Translations under genes and position numbers: made by a program
The notes under the pieces: model-generated
The model's database searches: none
Seen by the model: only the letters and a program-made list of their open reading frames with translations
Told to the model about the DNA's origin: nothing
Source of the DNA: Pseudomonadales bacterium
GTDB lineage: Bacteria; Pseudomonadota; Gammaproteobacteria; Pseudomonadales; Azotimanducaceae
Direction: 5' to 3'
Assembly: GCA_007128525.1 (NCBI GenBank)
Contig: SKXG01000010.1
Location: forward strand, 1 to 10,568
Length of the DNA stretch: 10,568 nt
Shown: in pieces, positions 1-7,809 of the stretch
How positions within the stretch are numbered: the stretch's first letter is position 1
Layout of the letters: the number at the start of each line of letters is the position of its first letter

Positions 1-3000
1 ACAGACCGAGGCTGGCCGTTACAAGCAGGGCCTGGCCCTGGCGGTTGAGCGGCCTTTCGGCGATCGCTGTGCGGATCCGTTCTGCCAGATTACCGGCGGC
101 ATCAGCGCTAGTATCCGGCAGCAGCACTGCAATCTCTTCTCCGCCAAAACGTGCCACGATATCGGCCTCGCGGCAGCATTGCCGGATGGTGTCTGCAACA
201 TGCCGCAGCACCTCATCGCCCACCTGATGGCCCCAGGTGTCGTTAAACTGCTTGAAGTGGTCGATGTCTATCAGCAGCAGAGACAGTGGGCGGCTCGCCC
301 GGCCTGCTGTCGCCACTTCCATGTGCAGGGCACTCTGAAAGTATCCGCGGTTGAACAGGCCGGTAAGACTGTCTACGGCAGCCTTCTTGGACAGCTCCAG
401 TCGTCCGGCAGCCGCGATTGAAATGATCTCCAGCATCTCGAAGTGATTTTCGGTAAACCCATGACTGGTGCGGCTGTTTTCCAGGTACAGCATGCCGAGC
501 AGTTCCGGGTTGTCCTGGTCGCCGGCCTGAATTGGCAGGCACAGCATCGAACGGGCCTGATGTGCTTTTACATAGGGGTCGGAATGCAAAGCCGGTAATA
601 TCGACTGTTCCTGCTGCGCATCATCGATGACAACTGCTGTACCGGTGCGCGCCACGTAATTGAGAATGGTACTGGGCACATCGGAGCCGCGCAGGACCGG
701 CAGGGACTGCAGGATGCGTGGTGCATCGGAATCCAGGCTGGCCTCTGCTTCAATACAGTAGCGGCCGTCATCTGTTCTGAGCACCAGCAAACCTTTCTGT
801 GCACCGGCGAACTCCATCGCGGTGCTGATGATCTGGCTGATCATGCGGCTGTGTACCTGTTCCTGCGCGATGGCCTTCAAGGCTTTCATCAGGGTTTGCA
901 GGTCGACTTGTACCAGCAGCTGGTCGTGGGTTCTTGTTGATGTTGTGGTCAGGGTGCTGCTTATGGACTGTCCGCCGGCGGCCGGCAACAGGCGGGCAAA
1001 TTCCTTCTCCAGCTGCCGGACCTTGGCCACGGCGCCCCAACGCCGGTAGGCAAGCAGTGCCTTACGCAGGTAGGCTTCACCGATTGTATGACGCTCAGCC
1101 GACAGGTTCATGCGTGCAGCAAGTTCATGGGCCAGTGCCGCCTCGCCATGGGCGTTCTGACGCTGAGCAGCCTTGATGGACAGGTCGTAAGCGCGCTGCG
1201 CATCATCAACCCGCCCCGTAACCCGGTACATTTCTGCTTCGATCAATGCACAAGGTGCAGTGAACAGGTCAGGGTTCGATCGCTGCCAACGCCGTAGTTC
1301 CTTTAACGAGCGACCTGCCTGTGCGATCAGTTTATCCCGAACCTTGCCTGACTGACGTTCATAGACATCGAGCCGGATCAGGGCATCGGTAACATGCTGA
1401 TTGATGCCGTCGAACATACCTCGAAGCAAAGGCAGATGCGGGCGAATCTCGTTGGCCCACAGCAGTGCCTCATCAGACTGTCGAAACAGGAGCAACAAAT
1501 AGGATTGGTGACTGGCCGCGACCATGGCCAAGCGCCCGCCGCCGGGCCCTCCTCTCATATGCTCAGGCAGGCGGGAATTGATGTCGTAGCTGTCGCCACT
1601 CAAGCGCACGGGGTCCACAGCACTGTCAGTCAGGCAGAGGCAGAATTGATGCAGGATCCTGATGAGCTCATGGGATTCATGCTGGCTGATTTCGCGCATG
1701 GCCTCGCCCCAGTCGTCAAGCAGTTCGACTGCTGCGGGTAGCGGCATACCGGATCTGACGTTGAACAACGCATGATTGGTCGCCGCCTCGGATGCACTCT
1801 CGAAGTCGCCATCCTCGACAAAGCGCTCGTAGCAGTGCTGGAGCCTGGGAAGCATGATGTCAATGGTGTCGAACCAGGGTCGGACATAGGTGGTATCAAT
1901 AAATTCAACCCGAGCCTGAACACTGGTTTCCGGATGCCGTTTCGCCAGCTCAAGCGCTACCTCAATGAGCTTGGGCGCCTCACTGGCGTGACCAAAACGG
2001 CACATCATGGTGGCAAACCCGGCAAAGGATGGTGCTGTGCGCTCGGAAATGCCATCGCGAATGGCGCCGTCCACACCTTTTGCGATCATCAAGCTCAGCA
2101 ACATGGGGTCGGCCAGCGTAGCCGCCGTCGCCAGTCGTTCACCGATCCGGAAAGCGGCATTGGACTCAAAACTGTCTGTTTCAGGCAGAGCCTTGAGCTT
2201 CGAGGTGCCCATTCGGCGCAGCTTCCATCGCGTTCGCCAGTAGCTGATCAACAGATGATGCATCTTGATTGAATCAGGATACTGCACATCGAATTGGTTC
2301 AGCAGTGGCTTGCCAACAGCGATTGCTTCGGCATGCCGGTTCTGTGCCACCAGTGAGCCAATCAGCACGACGTAGAGATCAACGGTGTCTTCTGGTGCAA
2401 CTGCTCTTTCCAGTGCGGTGTTGACCAGTTTGTCGGCCAGCGCAAAATCACCTGTCAGGTAGGCGGCATCACCGGCGGCTGCGTGCATCTGCAGCAACAA
2501 TTTGTTGTCGGCCTGCCAGTCGAGCACATCAGAGGCTTCCAGGGCAGCCTGCAGGTACTGGTGCGCACTCTGGTAGGCTGCCGCGGCCCGGGCCTGGCGG
2601 CCAGCCTCGAGGTTTACCGTGCACAGCAGGCGCCGTTCTGCAGCGTCACTGATCAGGTCATTGGCACGGTTAAGGTGATCGGCGATGGCGAAGGCATAGG
2701 TGGGCGGACTGCTCGCAGTGCGCGACTGCTGCAGCAGTCTGCCGATTCGCAGATGAGCCTTTGCCCGGCTCTCGGCACTGAGAAGCTGGTACGCAGCCTG
2801 CTGGATGCGGTCGTGGGCAAATGCCAGTGGCAGGTTCAGCTCCGATGGGTCGCTGTGCTCAATCTGCGACAATTCATAAGCATCGCCGAGCGGCGCCACC
2901 AGGCCTTCATTCAGTGCCTGCTGCAAGCCTATAGCAACGGCACGTGGTGCTTGCTCCGAAACCAGTATCAAGGTGCCGAGCTGGAATCTGTTGCCGATAC

Positions 3001-4912
3001 AGGCGCCGGTTTCGAGCAGCTGTCTTGTAGCCGGTGACAGCTGTCGTAACTTGGCCTGCATCAAGTCGACAACATTGTCGGAGATCCGCGCACCCTGAAT
3101 TTGCGCCATGTCATAGCGCCAGATACGGCTGTTCACGTCGAAGCGCAGCAGGCCTTCTTCGTACAGGTGGCGAAGAAACTCCTCGGTGAAAAATGGATTG
3201 CCGGCTGCCTTGGCGTAAATCAGTTCGGAGAGCTCGGCAACCTGTTCCATGCTGGCACTGAGCGCATCGGCTACCATGGCCTGCACATCTTTAGGTCTCA
3301 ACGGTGTCAACTGGATGCTGCCAACGACCGCACCCATGTCCCGGATTCTGTTCAGTGCTGCCGGCATTGGATGGCCGGCGTTCACTTCGTTGTCACGATA
3401 AGCGCCGATGACCAGAAGGTGATGGCTGTGCCTTGGGTCCAACAGGTTCTCGAGCAGGGTCAGTGTGGCGGTGTCAGCCCACTGCAGGTCATCGACAAAG
3501 AGTACCAATGGGTGCTCTGCCCTGGCGAACAGCCGAACGAAGCCCGTCAGCACGCGGCGGAAGTGATGTTGGTGATCGGTGTCGCCACGGCTCGTGCTGA
3601 CAGTGTCAGGGAGATCCGGCAGTAGCATCCGCAATTGTGGCAACATGGTGGCCAGCAAGGGTGCATTCTTACCAAGCTGCGCGCTGACCCGATCACGCCA
3701 CTTTGCCAGCTGTTCGTCAGGCTCGGACAGTATCTGGCGGAGCAGGGCCTGGAGTGCGTGCGCCAGGGCGCTATAGGGCATATTGCGCTTGAGCTGGTCG
3801 AATTTACCACTGATGAAGTAGCTGCGCTGGGCTGTGATCGGCCGGTACAGCTCTTTGACCAGCGAAGTCTTGCCGATACCGGAATATCCGGAAACCAGCA
3901 TCAGTTCACTGGTGCCCTGGCTGACGCGCTCAAAGCTGCCAATCAACTGTTGTGACTGTGCTTCACGGCCGTAGAGCCGCTGCTGCAGTCGCAGGCGGTC
4001 CTGAATGTCGCGCTCTGCCAGTGGGAAGGTTTCAATAGCGCCCCTGTCCTGCCATTGTTCCTGGCAACGTTGCAAGTCATGCAGCAGCCCCGCTGCGCTT
4101 TGATAGCGTTCACCGGCACTCTTGTTGAGCAGTTTCAGCAGTATTCGAGATATCTGTTTCGGGACCTCGGGGTCGCGAACGTGGGGCGGAATCGGATCAT
4201 GTGCGATGTGACAGTGCAGCCAGCCGATAGGCTCGTCCGCATCGAACATGCGTTCCCCGGTGAACAGTTCGTAGAAGGTCGCGCCGAACGAATAGAAATC
4301 GGTCCGATAATCCAGCGGTCTGTTGATCCGACCGGTCTGCTCCGGGGACAGATAGGGCAGGCTGCCATCCAGTTTGGGCTGGCGCACCATGTCTGCCTGC
4401 TCGCGCGTCAGCTGGGTCGAGATGCCGAAGTCAATGATCTTGGTCACCCCGGTATCGGGGTTGTGGACGATGTTCGCCGGGCTGATGTCCTTGTGGATGA
4501 TGCCGGCCTGGTGAATCTCCTGCAGGCCTAGGGCCACCTGTATGGCGATATCCAGCAAACCGCCTGTATCCAGCTGTTGCTGCGCCAGGAGTTGGTCCAG
4601 TGACTTGCCGCCGAAATCCTCCAGGACCAGCACGAGCTGATCATCGAGGCGGGTCAGGCCATAGCAGCGAATGACATGGTCGGTCTGTAAGGTGCGGGTA
4701 AGCTGATATTCATGTTCAACTGAGGCCCCGCTGCGTGGCACCTCGGCGACGTCCGGTCGGGACTTCAGAATTACCGGCCGATCGCTATGCAGGTCACGCG
4801 CACGATAGACGATCGTGCCTGACTCGCGCAGGACATCTGTGAGCTCAAAGCCCGAAGGTGCAGCCTCAGCGGTGCCTGCGCTTCCGGCAAACTGGTGAAT
4901 GGTAGACGGCAT
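1..4912 (-). CDS. Ser/Thr kinase - AAA/STAND ATPase - GAF - GGDEF diguanylate cyclase, C-terminus beyond window
   Basis: A probably cytoplasmic signalling protein; 1637 codons are visible and no in-frame stop occurs before the left edge. Residues ~20-290 are a protein kinase domain with Lys50 (PVILK), Glu68, catalytic HKD at 140-142, Asn147, DFG at 161-163 and SPEQ at 189-192, so it looks active; the Gly-rich loop is degenerate, as is usual in this family. A linker with LYGRE leads to an ATPase with Walker A GYSGIGKTS (342-350, Lys348) and Walker B VDDLQW (473-478). Residues ~640-1330 are alpha-helical and TPR-like, with FAHDRIQQAAY near 695 and AYRRWGAVAKV near 1288. A GAF domain spans ~1340-1495. 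A GGDEF domain starts near 1505 (DSLTGLFNR) with GGEEI at 1590-1594 and an RxxD inhibitory site at 1581-1584; about its last 35 residues are missing. Start: the ATG at 4912 precedes the kinase fold by ~18 residues, no in-frame ATG is seen upstream, and only a weak GGGG stands as ribosome site. Family relatives usually end in a histidine kinase. Confidence 0.93.
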   Translation of the reverse strand, partial: MPSTIHQFAGSAGTAEAAPSGFELTDVLRESGTIVYRARDLHSDRPVILKSRPDVAEVPRSGASVEHEYQLTRTLQTDHVIRCYGLTRLDDQLVLVLEDFGGKSLDQLLAQQQLDTGGLLDIAIQVALGLQEIHQAGIIHKDISPANIVHNPDTGVTKIIDFGISTQLTREQADMVRQPKLDGSLPYLSPEQTGRINRPLDYRTDFYSFGATFYELFTGERMFDADEPIGWLHCHIAHDPIPPHVRDPEVPKQISRILLKLLNKSAGERYQSAAGLLHDLQRCQEQWQDRGAIETFPLAERDIQDRLRLQQRLYGREAQSQQLIGSFERVSQGTSELMLVSGYSGIGKTSLVKELYRPITAQRSYFISGKFDQLKRNMPYSALAHALQALLRQILSEPDEQLAKWRDRVSAQLGKNAPLLATMLPQLRMLLPDLPDTVSTSRGDTDHQHHFRRVLTGFVRLFARAEHPLVLFVDDLQWADTATLTLLENLLDPRHSHHLLVIGAYRDNEVNAGHPMPAALNRIRDMGAVVGSIQLTPLRPKDVQAMVADALSASMEQVAELSELIYAKAAGNPFFTEEFLRHLYEEGLLRFDVNSRIWRYDMAQIQGARISDNVVDLMQAKLRQLSPATRQLLETGACIGNRFQLGTLILVSEQAPRAVAIGLQQALNEGLVAPLGDAYELSQIEHSDPSELNLPLAFAHDRIQQAAYQLLSAESRAKAHLRIGRLLQQSRTASSPPTYAFAIADHLNRANDLISDAAERRLLCTVNLEAGRQARAAAAYQSAHQYLQAALEASDVLDWQADNKLLLQMHAAAGDAAYLTGDFALADKLVNTALERAVAPEDTVDLYVVLIGSLVAQNRHAEAIAVGKPLLNQFDVQYPDSIKMHHLLISYWRTRWKLRRMGTSKLKALPETDSFESNAAFRIGERLATAATLADPMLLSLMIAKGVDGAIRDGISERTAPSFAGFATMMCRFGHASEAPKLIEVALELAKRHPETSVQARVEFIDTTYVRPWFDTIDIMLPRLQHCYERFVEDGDFESASEAATNHALFNVRSGMPLPAAVELLDDWGEAMREISQHESHELIRILHQFCLCLTDSAVDPVRLSGDSYDINSRLPEHMRGGPGGGRLAMVAASHQSYLLLLFRQSDEALLWANEIRPHLPLLRGMFDGINQHVTDALIRLDVYERQSGKVRDKLIAQAGRSLKELRRWQRSNPDLFTAPCALIEAEMYRVTGRVDDAQRAYDLSIKAAQRQNAHGEAALAHELAARMNLSAERHTIGEAYLRKALLAYRRWGAVAKVRQLEKEFARLLPAAGGQSISSTLTTTSTRTHDQLLVQVDLQTLMKALKAIAQEQVHSRMISQIISTAMEFAGAQKGLLVLRTDDGRYCIEAEASLDSDAPRILQSLPVLRGSDVPSTILNYVARTGTAVVIDDAQQEQSILPALHSDPYVKAHQARSMLCLPIQAGDQDNPELLGMLYLENSRTSHGFTENHFEMLEIISIAAAGRLELSKKAAVDSLTGLFNRGYFQSALHMEVATAGRASRPLSLLLIDIDHFKQFNDTWGHQVGDEVLRHVADTIRQCCREADIVARFGGEEIAVLLPDTSADAAGNLAERIRTAIAERPLNRQGQALLVTASLGL

Positions 4913-4938
4913 CGGCCCCGGCTTGGTGGCGATAACTG

Positions 4939-4972
4939 ATTCTAGTGTAGTCTTTGCGTGATCATTGTCGCT
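4939..4972 (-). promoter_or_regulatory. Possible weak promoter for the kinase/GGDEF gene
   Basis: On the minus strand two overlapping candidates occur within 60 bp of the start codon: TAGAAT (4944-4939, one mismatch to TATAAT) without a good -35, and TACACT (4949-4944) preceded at 16 bp by GCGACA. Neither is convincing by itself. They are listed because the gene has no upstream partner and should be transcribed from this gap. Confidence 0.2.
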
Positions 4973-5026
4973 ATTTGCCGCATCGGATATGGAGCAGCTT
5001 ATCTCAATCCGGGCGCAAATTGCTCG

Positions 5027-5048
5027 AAATGTGACACCGGTCACGGTG
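5027..5048. promoter_or_regulatory. CRP/Vfr/Clp-family-like operator
   Basis: The 22-bp site reads AAATGTGA, six bases, then TCACGGTG. The left half is a perfect match to the E. coli CRP half-site (AAATGTGA) and the right core TCAC is correctly spaced, though the outer right bases deviate from TCACATTT. It overlaps a second small inverted repeat, ACACCG/CGGTGT, at 5034-5049. It lies in the gap between the divergent kinase/GGDEF gene and hflK, centred about 54 bp before the hflK start codon, so it could act on either gene. No binding data exist; this is consensus matching only. Confidence 0.45.
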
Positions 5049-5055
5049 TGGAATG

Positions 5056-5061
5056 TATGAT
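5056..5061 (+). promoter_or_regulatory. Possible -10 element for hflKC
   Basis: TATGAT differs from the sigma-70 -10 consensus at one base. The best upstream -35-like hexamer is GTGACA at 5031-5036 (one mismatch to TTGACA), with a 19-bp spacer that is somewhat long. This -35 candidate lies inside the CRP-like site, so a bound regulator might block rather than recruit polymerase. Transcription would begin near 5068, leaving a short leader before the hflK ribosome site. This is a weak prediction from hexamer matching alone. Confidence 0.3.
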
Positions 5062-5080
5062 GGTTCGCGCTCTAAGCAAA

Positions 5081-5085
5081 AGGAG
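5081..5085 (+). promoter_or_regulatory. Ribosome binding site deciding the hflK start
   Basis: AGGAG lies 6 bases before the ATG at 5092. It decides against the in-frame ATG at 5053, which would add 13 residues (MYDGSRSKQKEIW) unlike an HflK N-terminus and would place this Shine-Dalgarno inside the coding region. Confidence 0.8.
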
Positions 5086-5091
5086 ATTTGG

Positions 5092-6099
5092 ATGAGTCAG
5101 TTCGACCGGCTGATGCGACAGATCAGCGAAGAAGGAAAGGGGTCGCCACCGCAGCTGCCATCGGCCATGACTTTGGTCTGGATCGTACTCGGTTTGCTGA
5201 TCGTCTGGGGTGCGTTGACCAGTTTCTATACGGTTCAGCCTGAGCAGCGGGCGGTCGTCAAGCGTCTGGGCGCTGTCATCTCGATCTCGGACCCGGGCCT
5301 GCACTTTCGTGTGCCTTTCGGCATCGATCAGGTCCAGCGCGTGGCCACCGAGCGGGTGCTGAAGCAGGAGTTTGGCTTCCGCACCGAAGGAGAGCGTGGT
5401 GGCCGTACCACTTACAGCGACAAGCCTTTTGAGGATGAATCGCTGATGCTGACCGGTGACCTGAACATCATCGATCTGGAGTGGGTGGTGCAGTACCGGA
5501 TCAATGATCCGATCAAATTCCTGTACAACATGCGCGAGCCTACCAGCACGATGCGCGATATCTCGGAATCCGTGATGCGGCGAGTGGTCGGCAACCGGCT
5601 AGGCTCAGAGGTGCTGACCATTGCCCGGGTCGATATTCAGCAGGAAGCCCGAGATGAGATTCAGGCCATTCTGGATCTGTACGATGCCGGCATGCATGTG
5701 ATTACTGTTGAGCTGCAGGATGTTGTGCCACCCATCGCTGTGCAGCCGGCATTCAACGAGGTCAATGAAGCACGGCAGGAACGCGAACGGATGATCAACG
5801 AGGCGCAGTTGCAGGCCAATCAACAGATTCCGCGCGCCAGCGGCGAAGCCCTGCGCATGATCGCAGAAGCCGAAGGTTACGCCACCGAGCGCGTGAACCG
5901 GGCCCGCGGCGAGACGGTCCGGTTCAGCGCCGTACTGGAGGAGTACCAGCGGGCGCCTGAGGTGACGCGCTCCCGGTTGTACCTGGAAACCTTGAACGAA
6001 GTGATTCCACGCATCGGCAAGGTCCTTGTGGTTCAGGACAATCAAGTCGGCCCGCTGCCCCTGCTCAATGTTGATCAGCGTCCGGAGGTGAGCCGATGA
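5092..6099 (+). CDS. hflK: HflK-type SPFH membrane protein, FtsH protease modulator
   Basis: 335 residues. HflK is a type II inner-membrane protein that assembles with HflC into a large periplasmic cage around the ATP-dependent protease FtsH and tunes degradation of membrane proteins. Visible here are a short charged N-terminus (1-24), one membrane segment at ~25-47 (ending ALTSFYTV), the SPFH/band 7 domain from ~45 (VQPEQRAVVKRLG, DPGLHFRVPF), the conserved LMLTGDLN...VVQYRI stretch, and a helical coiled-coil-prone part (NEARQERERMINEAQ to ARGETVRF) ending in EVTRSRLYLETL. It lacks the Gly-rich N-terminal and Gln/Ser-rich C-terminal tails that make E. coli HflK ~419 residues, and carries a segment (GFRTEGERGGRTTYSD) absent from the E. 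coli protein. It thus belongs to a different HflK lineage. The stop overlaps the hflC start (ATGA), indicating translational coupling. Confidence 0.93.
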   Translation: MSQFDRLMRQISEEGKGSPPQLPSAMTLVWIVLGLLIVWGALTSFYTVQPEQRAVVKRLGAVISISDPGLHFRVPFGIDQVQRVATERVLKQEFGFRTEGERGGRTTYSDKPFEDESLMLTGDLNIIDLEWVVQYRINDPIKFLYNMREPTSTMRDISESVMRRVVGNRLGSEVLTIARVDIQQEARDEIQAILDLYDAGMHVITVELQDVVPPIAVQPAFNEVNEARQERERMINEAQLQANQQIPRASGEALRMIAEAEGYATERVNRARGETVRFSAVLEEYQRAPEVTRSRLYLETLNEVIPRIGKVLVVQDNQVGPLPLLNVDQRPEVSR

Positions 6100-7043
6100 A
6101 AACCATGACAGCCATACTGGTCGGGCTCGTTCTGTTGATACTGATCAGCACATCTCTTTTTATACTGGATGAAGCCGACCAGGCCATCATCGTGCAGTTT
6201 GGTGAGCCCCTTGGTGACGTCATCAGCGAGCCAGGGCTGCATGTGAAACTGCCATGGCAGGATGTGCGCCGCTTTGACAAGCGCCTGCTGAATTGGGATG
6301 GCGACGTCACGCAGATTCCCACGCTGGGTCGGGAATTTATCCTGGTCGACACCACGGCACGCTGGCGGATTGCGGATCCGCTGCAGTTTTTGCGAAGTGT
6401 GCGGGATGAGCGTGGTGCCCGGAGCCGGCTCGATGACATTATCGATTCGGTGGTCCGCGACATGGTGTCTTCCACCGAGCTGGAAGAGATCGTGCGCTCA
6501 CAGGATTGGGAGGTTGACCTGGATGAGGTCGACGACCCGACTTTGATTGAGCGGGAAGATGTCGATCTCAGACAGCGGCCGACGCTGGGCCGCGAGCTGC
6601 TCGAGGAAGAAATACTGGAGCGGGCGCAGCGCCTGATGCCGGAGTTGGGCATTGACCTGCAGGATGTGCGTATCAAGCGTGTCAATTACATCGACTCGGT
6701 TCGCCGCCAGGTTGAGCAGCGCATGATTGCCGAGCGGCAGTCCATTGCCGAACGGTTCCGTTCTGAAGGCCGCGGCCGCAGTCAGGAGATACTGGGTGAG
6801 ATGGAGCGTGAGCTGCGCACTATTCGCTCTGAGGCAGGCCGGCAGGCGGAAGAGATTCGTGGCCGGGCTGACGCTGAAGCAACCAGTATCTATGGCGAGG
6901 CCTTTGGCGCCGACCCTGAGTTCTATACGTTCTTCCGTACGCTCGAGAGCTACCAGGCATTAGGTGAAAACGCCACCATCATGCTTGGCGCCGGATCCGA
7001 GTATTTCCGCTATCTGGAGAGCACAGAGCGCCGCGATCGGTGA
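6096..7043 (+). CDS. hflC: HflC-type SPFH membrane protein, FtsH protease modulator
   Basis: 315 residues; partner of HflK in the membrane complex that surrounds and restrains FtsH. One membrane segment at ~5-25 is followed by the SPFH/band 7 domain (DQAIIVQFGEPLG, EPGLHVKLPW, WRIADPLQFL). Residues ~138-172 form a strongly acidic stretch (DWEVDLDEVDD, EREDVDLRQ); E. coli HflC also has an insertion of different sequence at this point. The helical C-terminal half shows RIKRVNYIDSVRRQVEQRM, IAERFRSEGRGRSQEILGEM and GRADAEATSIYGEAFGADPE, which are HflC hallmarks. Its ATG overlaps the hflK stop by four bases and is preceded by GGAGG at 6084-6088 with 7-base spacing. It is shorter than the 334-residue E. 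coli protein but looks complete. Confidence 0.93.
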   Translation: MKTMTAILVGLVLLILISTSLFILDEADQAIIVQFGEPLGDVISEPGLHVKLPWQDVRRFDKRLLNWDGDVTQIPTLGREFILVDTTARWRIADPLQFLRSVRDERGARSRLDDIIDSVVRDMVSSTELEEIVRSQDWEVDLDEVDDPTLIEREDVDLRQRPTLGRELLEEEILERAQRLMPELGIDLQDVRIKRVNYIDSVRRQVEQRMIAERQSIAERFRSEGRGRSQEILGEMERELRTIRSEAGRQAEEIRGRADAEATSIYGEAFGADPEFYTFFRTLESYQALGENATIMLGAGSEYFRYLESTERRDR

Positions 7044-7076
7044 CGATGCCGCGCTGCGCCATCCAGGGCGCGACTC

Positions 7077-7104
7077 TAGCAGGCCGTTTTTCAACGGCCT
7101 GCTA
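7077..7104. terminator. Shared bidirectional terminator hairpin
   Basis: TAGCAGGCCGTT and AACGGCCTGCTA form a perfect 12-bp stem around a 4-base loop (TTTC on the plus strand, GAAA, a GNRA tetraloop, on the minus strand). It sits between the convergent hflC and cytochrome genes, 34 bases past the hflC stop. The minus-strand gene's TAG stop (7104-7102) is the first three bases of the minus-strand stem. No long T-run follows on either strand, so termination may be weak, or the hairpin may mainly protect 3' ends. Confidence 0.7.
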
Positions 7105-7809
7105 AGTCACGATCCAGCGCACGGTGTAAGCGGCAGCTGCCAGCGTCAGCACGGCGCGTATCAGGTAGTTTGGCGTGGCCGGACCGACAAAAGGTTTGCG
7201 CCCGGTGATCATCGCTTTGGCCAACGGCTCCTTTAAAAACAGGTGATAGCAGGCAATGGCCAGGATGTGAATGCCGGCCAGCACAAAGATGAGCCAGAAC
7301 GCCCGCACATGGATCCAGGTGGCATTGCGAACCAGCTCGTCGCTGGCGCCTCGCACCAATGGTCCACGGCTGATGATCATGTCGCTGCTGTACAGACCGG
7401 TGCCGGCCTGTACAGCGACCACGCACCACAGTCCAATCGCCATCAGGGCGCCCGGCGGTGTGTGCGGGTTGCGCACCAGGATGTGAGAGCCTGGTTTGCG
7501 GATGTCACGGAAGTAGCGCCAGAGCGCCATGGGCGTCGTGCCGTAGCGCCACCAGCGGGTGTGTATGCCGCCCCACAAGCCCCACAGCACGCGGAATCCC
7601 AGTAACCCCAGTACGGTATAGCCCGCCTGCTTGTGTAAATCGAACAGCGTGATGTCGCCGGTCAGCCCGGTGTACAGGGATACCGCGAGGGCAGCAATCA
7701 AGGCCCAGTGCCACAGTCGCAGTGGCAGGTCCCAGACCCGGACCTCCGTTGCACGCGACTCGGGAGAGTCGTCAGGCTTATTGGAGCCGTCACCGTTCTC
7801 GCTACTCAC
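7102..7809 (-). CDS. Cytochrome b561-type membrane b-cytochrome
   Basis: About 235 residues. The family comprises di-haem inner-membrane proteins that pass electrons between the quinone pool and a partner redox protein (Ni/Fe-hydrogenase b-type cytochrome subunit and relatives). Counting from the ATG at 7830, the diagnostic VWDLPLRLWHW (32-42, His41) starts the first helix, LHKQAGY (His66) lies before the second, and WIHVRAFW...GIHILAIACYH supplies His174 and His188. At least four hydrophobic segments are present, preceded by a ~25-residue hydrophilic tail rich in Ser/Asp/Glu. Start: the GTG at 7809 is preferred because GGGAGG lies 7 bases upstream, whereas the ATG at 7830 has only a weak GAG. 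Either start overlaps the end of the Sel1/TPR gene, which points to co-transcription. No hydrogenase or cytochrome c gene is nearby, so the electron partner is unknown. Confidence 0.88.
   Translation of the reverse strand: MSSENGDGSNKPDDSPESRATEVRVWDLPLRLWHWALIAALAVSLYTGLTGDITLFDLHKQAGYTVLGLLGFRVLWGLWGGIHTRWWRYGTTPMALWRYFRDIRKPGSHILVRNPHTPPGALMAIGLWCVVAVQAGTGLYSSDMIISRGPLVRGASDELVRNATWIHVRAFWLIFVLAGIHILAIACYHLFLKEPLAKAMITGRKPFVGPATPNYLIRAVLTLAAAAYTVRWIVT

Noticed and set aside
2483..3037. Plus-strand open frame of 184 codons, with others at 3101-3625, 4055-4531 and 1772-2272
   Set aside because: All lie antisense within the continuous minus-strand kinase/GGDEF gene, whose frame matches known domains throughout; no ribosome sites or family motifs support the plus-strand frames.
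1..4912. Possible frameshift between the kinase and GGDEF parts
   Set aside because: Re-indexing the start codon to 4912 puts the kinase, ATPase, GAF and GGDEF motifs all in one frame, with no stop in between.
6507..6611. Acidic segment in HflC as a novel insertion
   Set aside because: E. coli HflC also carries a variable insertion at the same place, so a length and sequence difference here is not remarkable.
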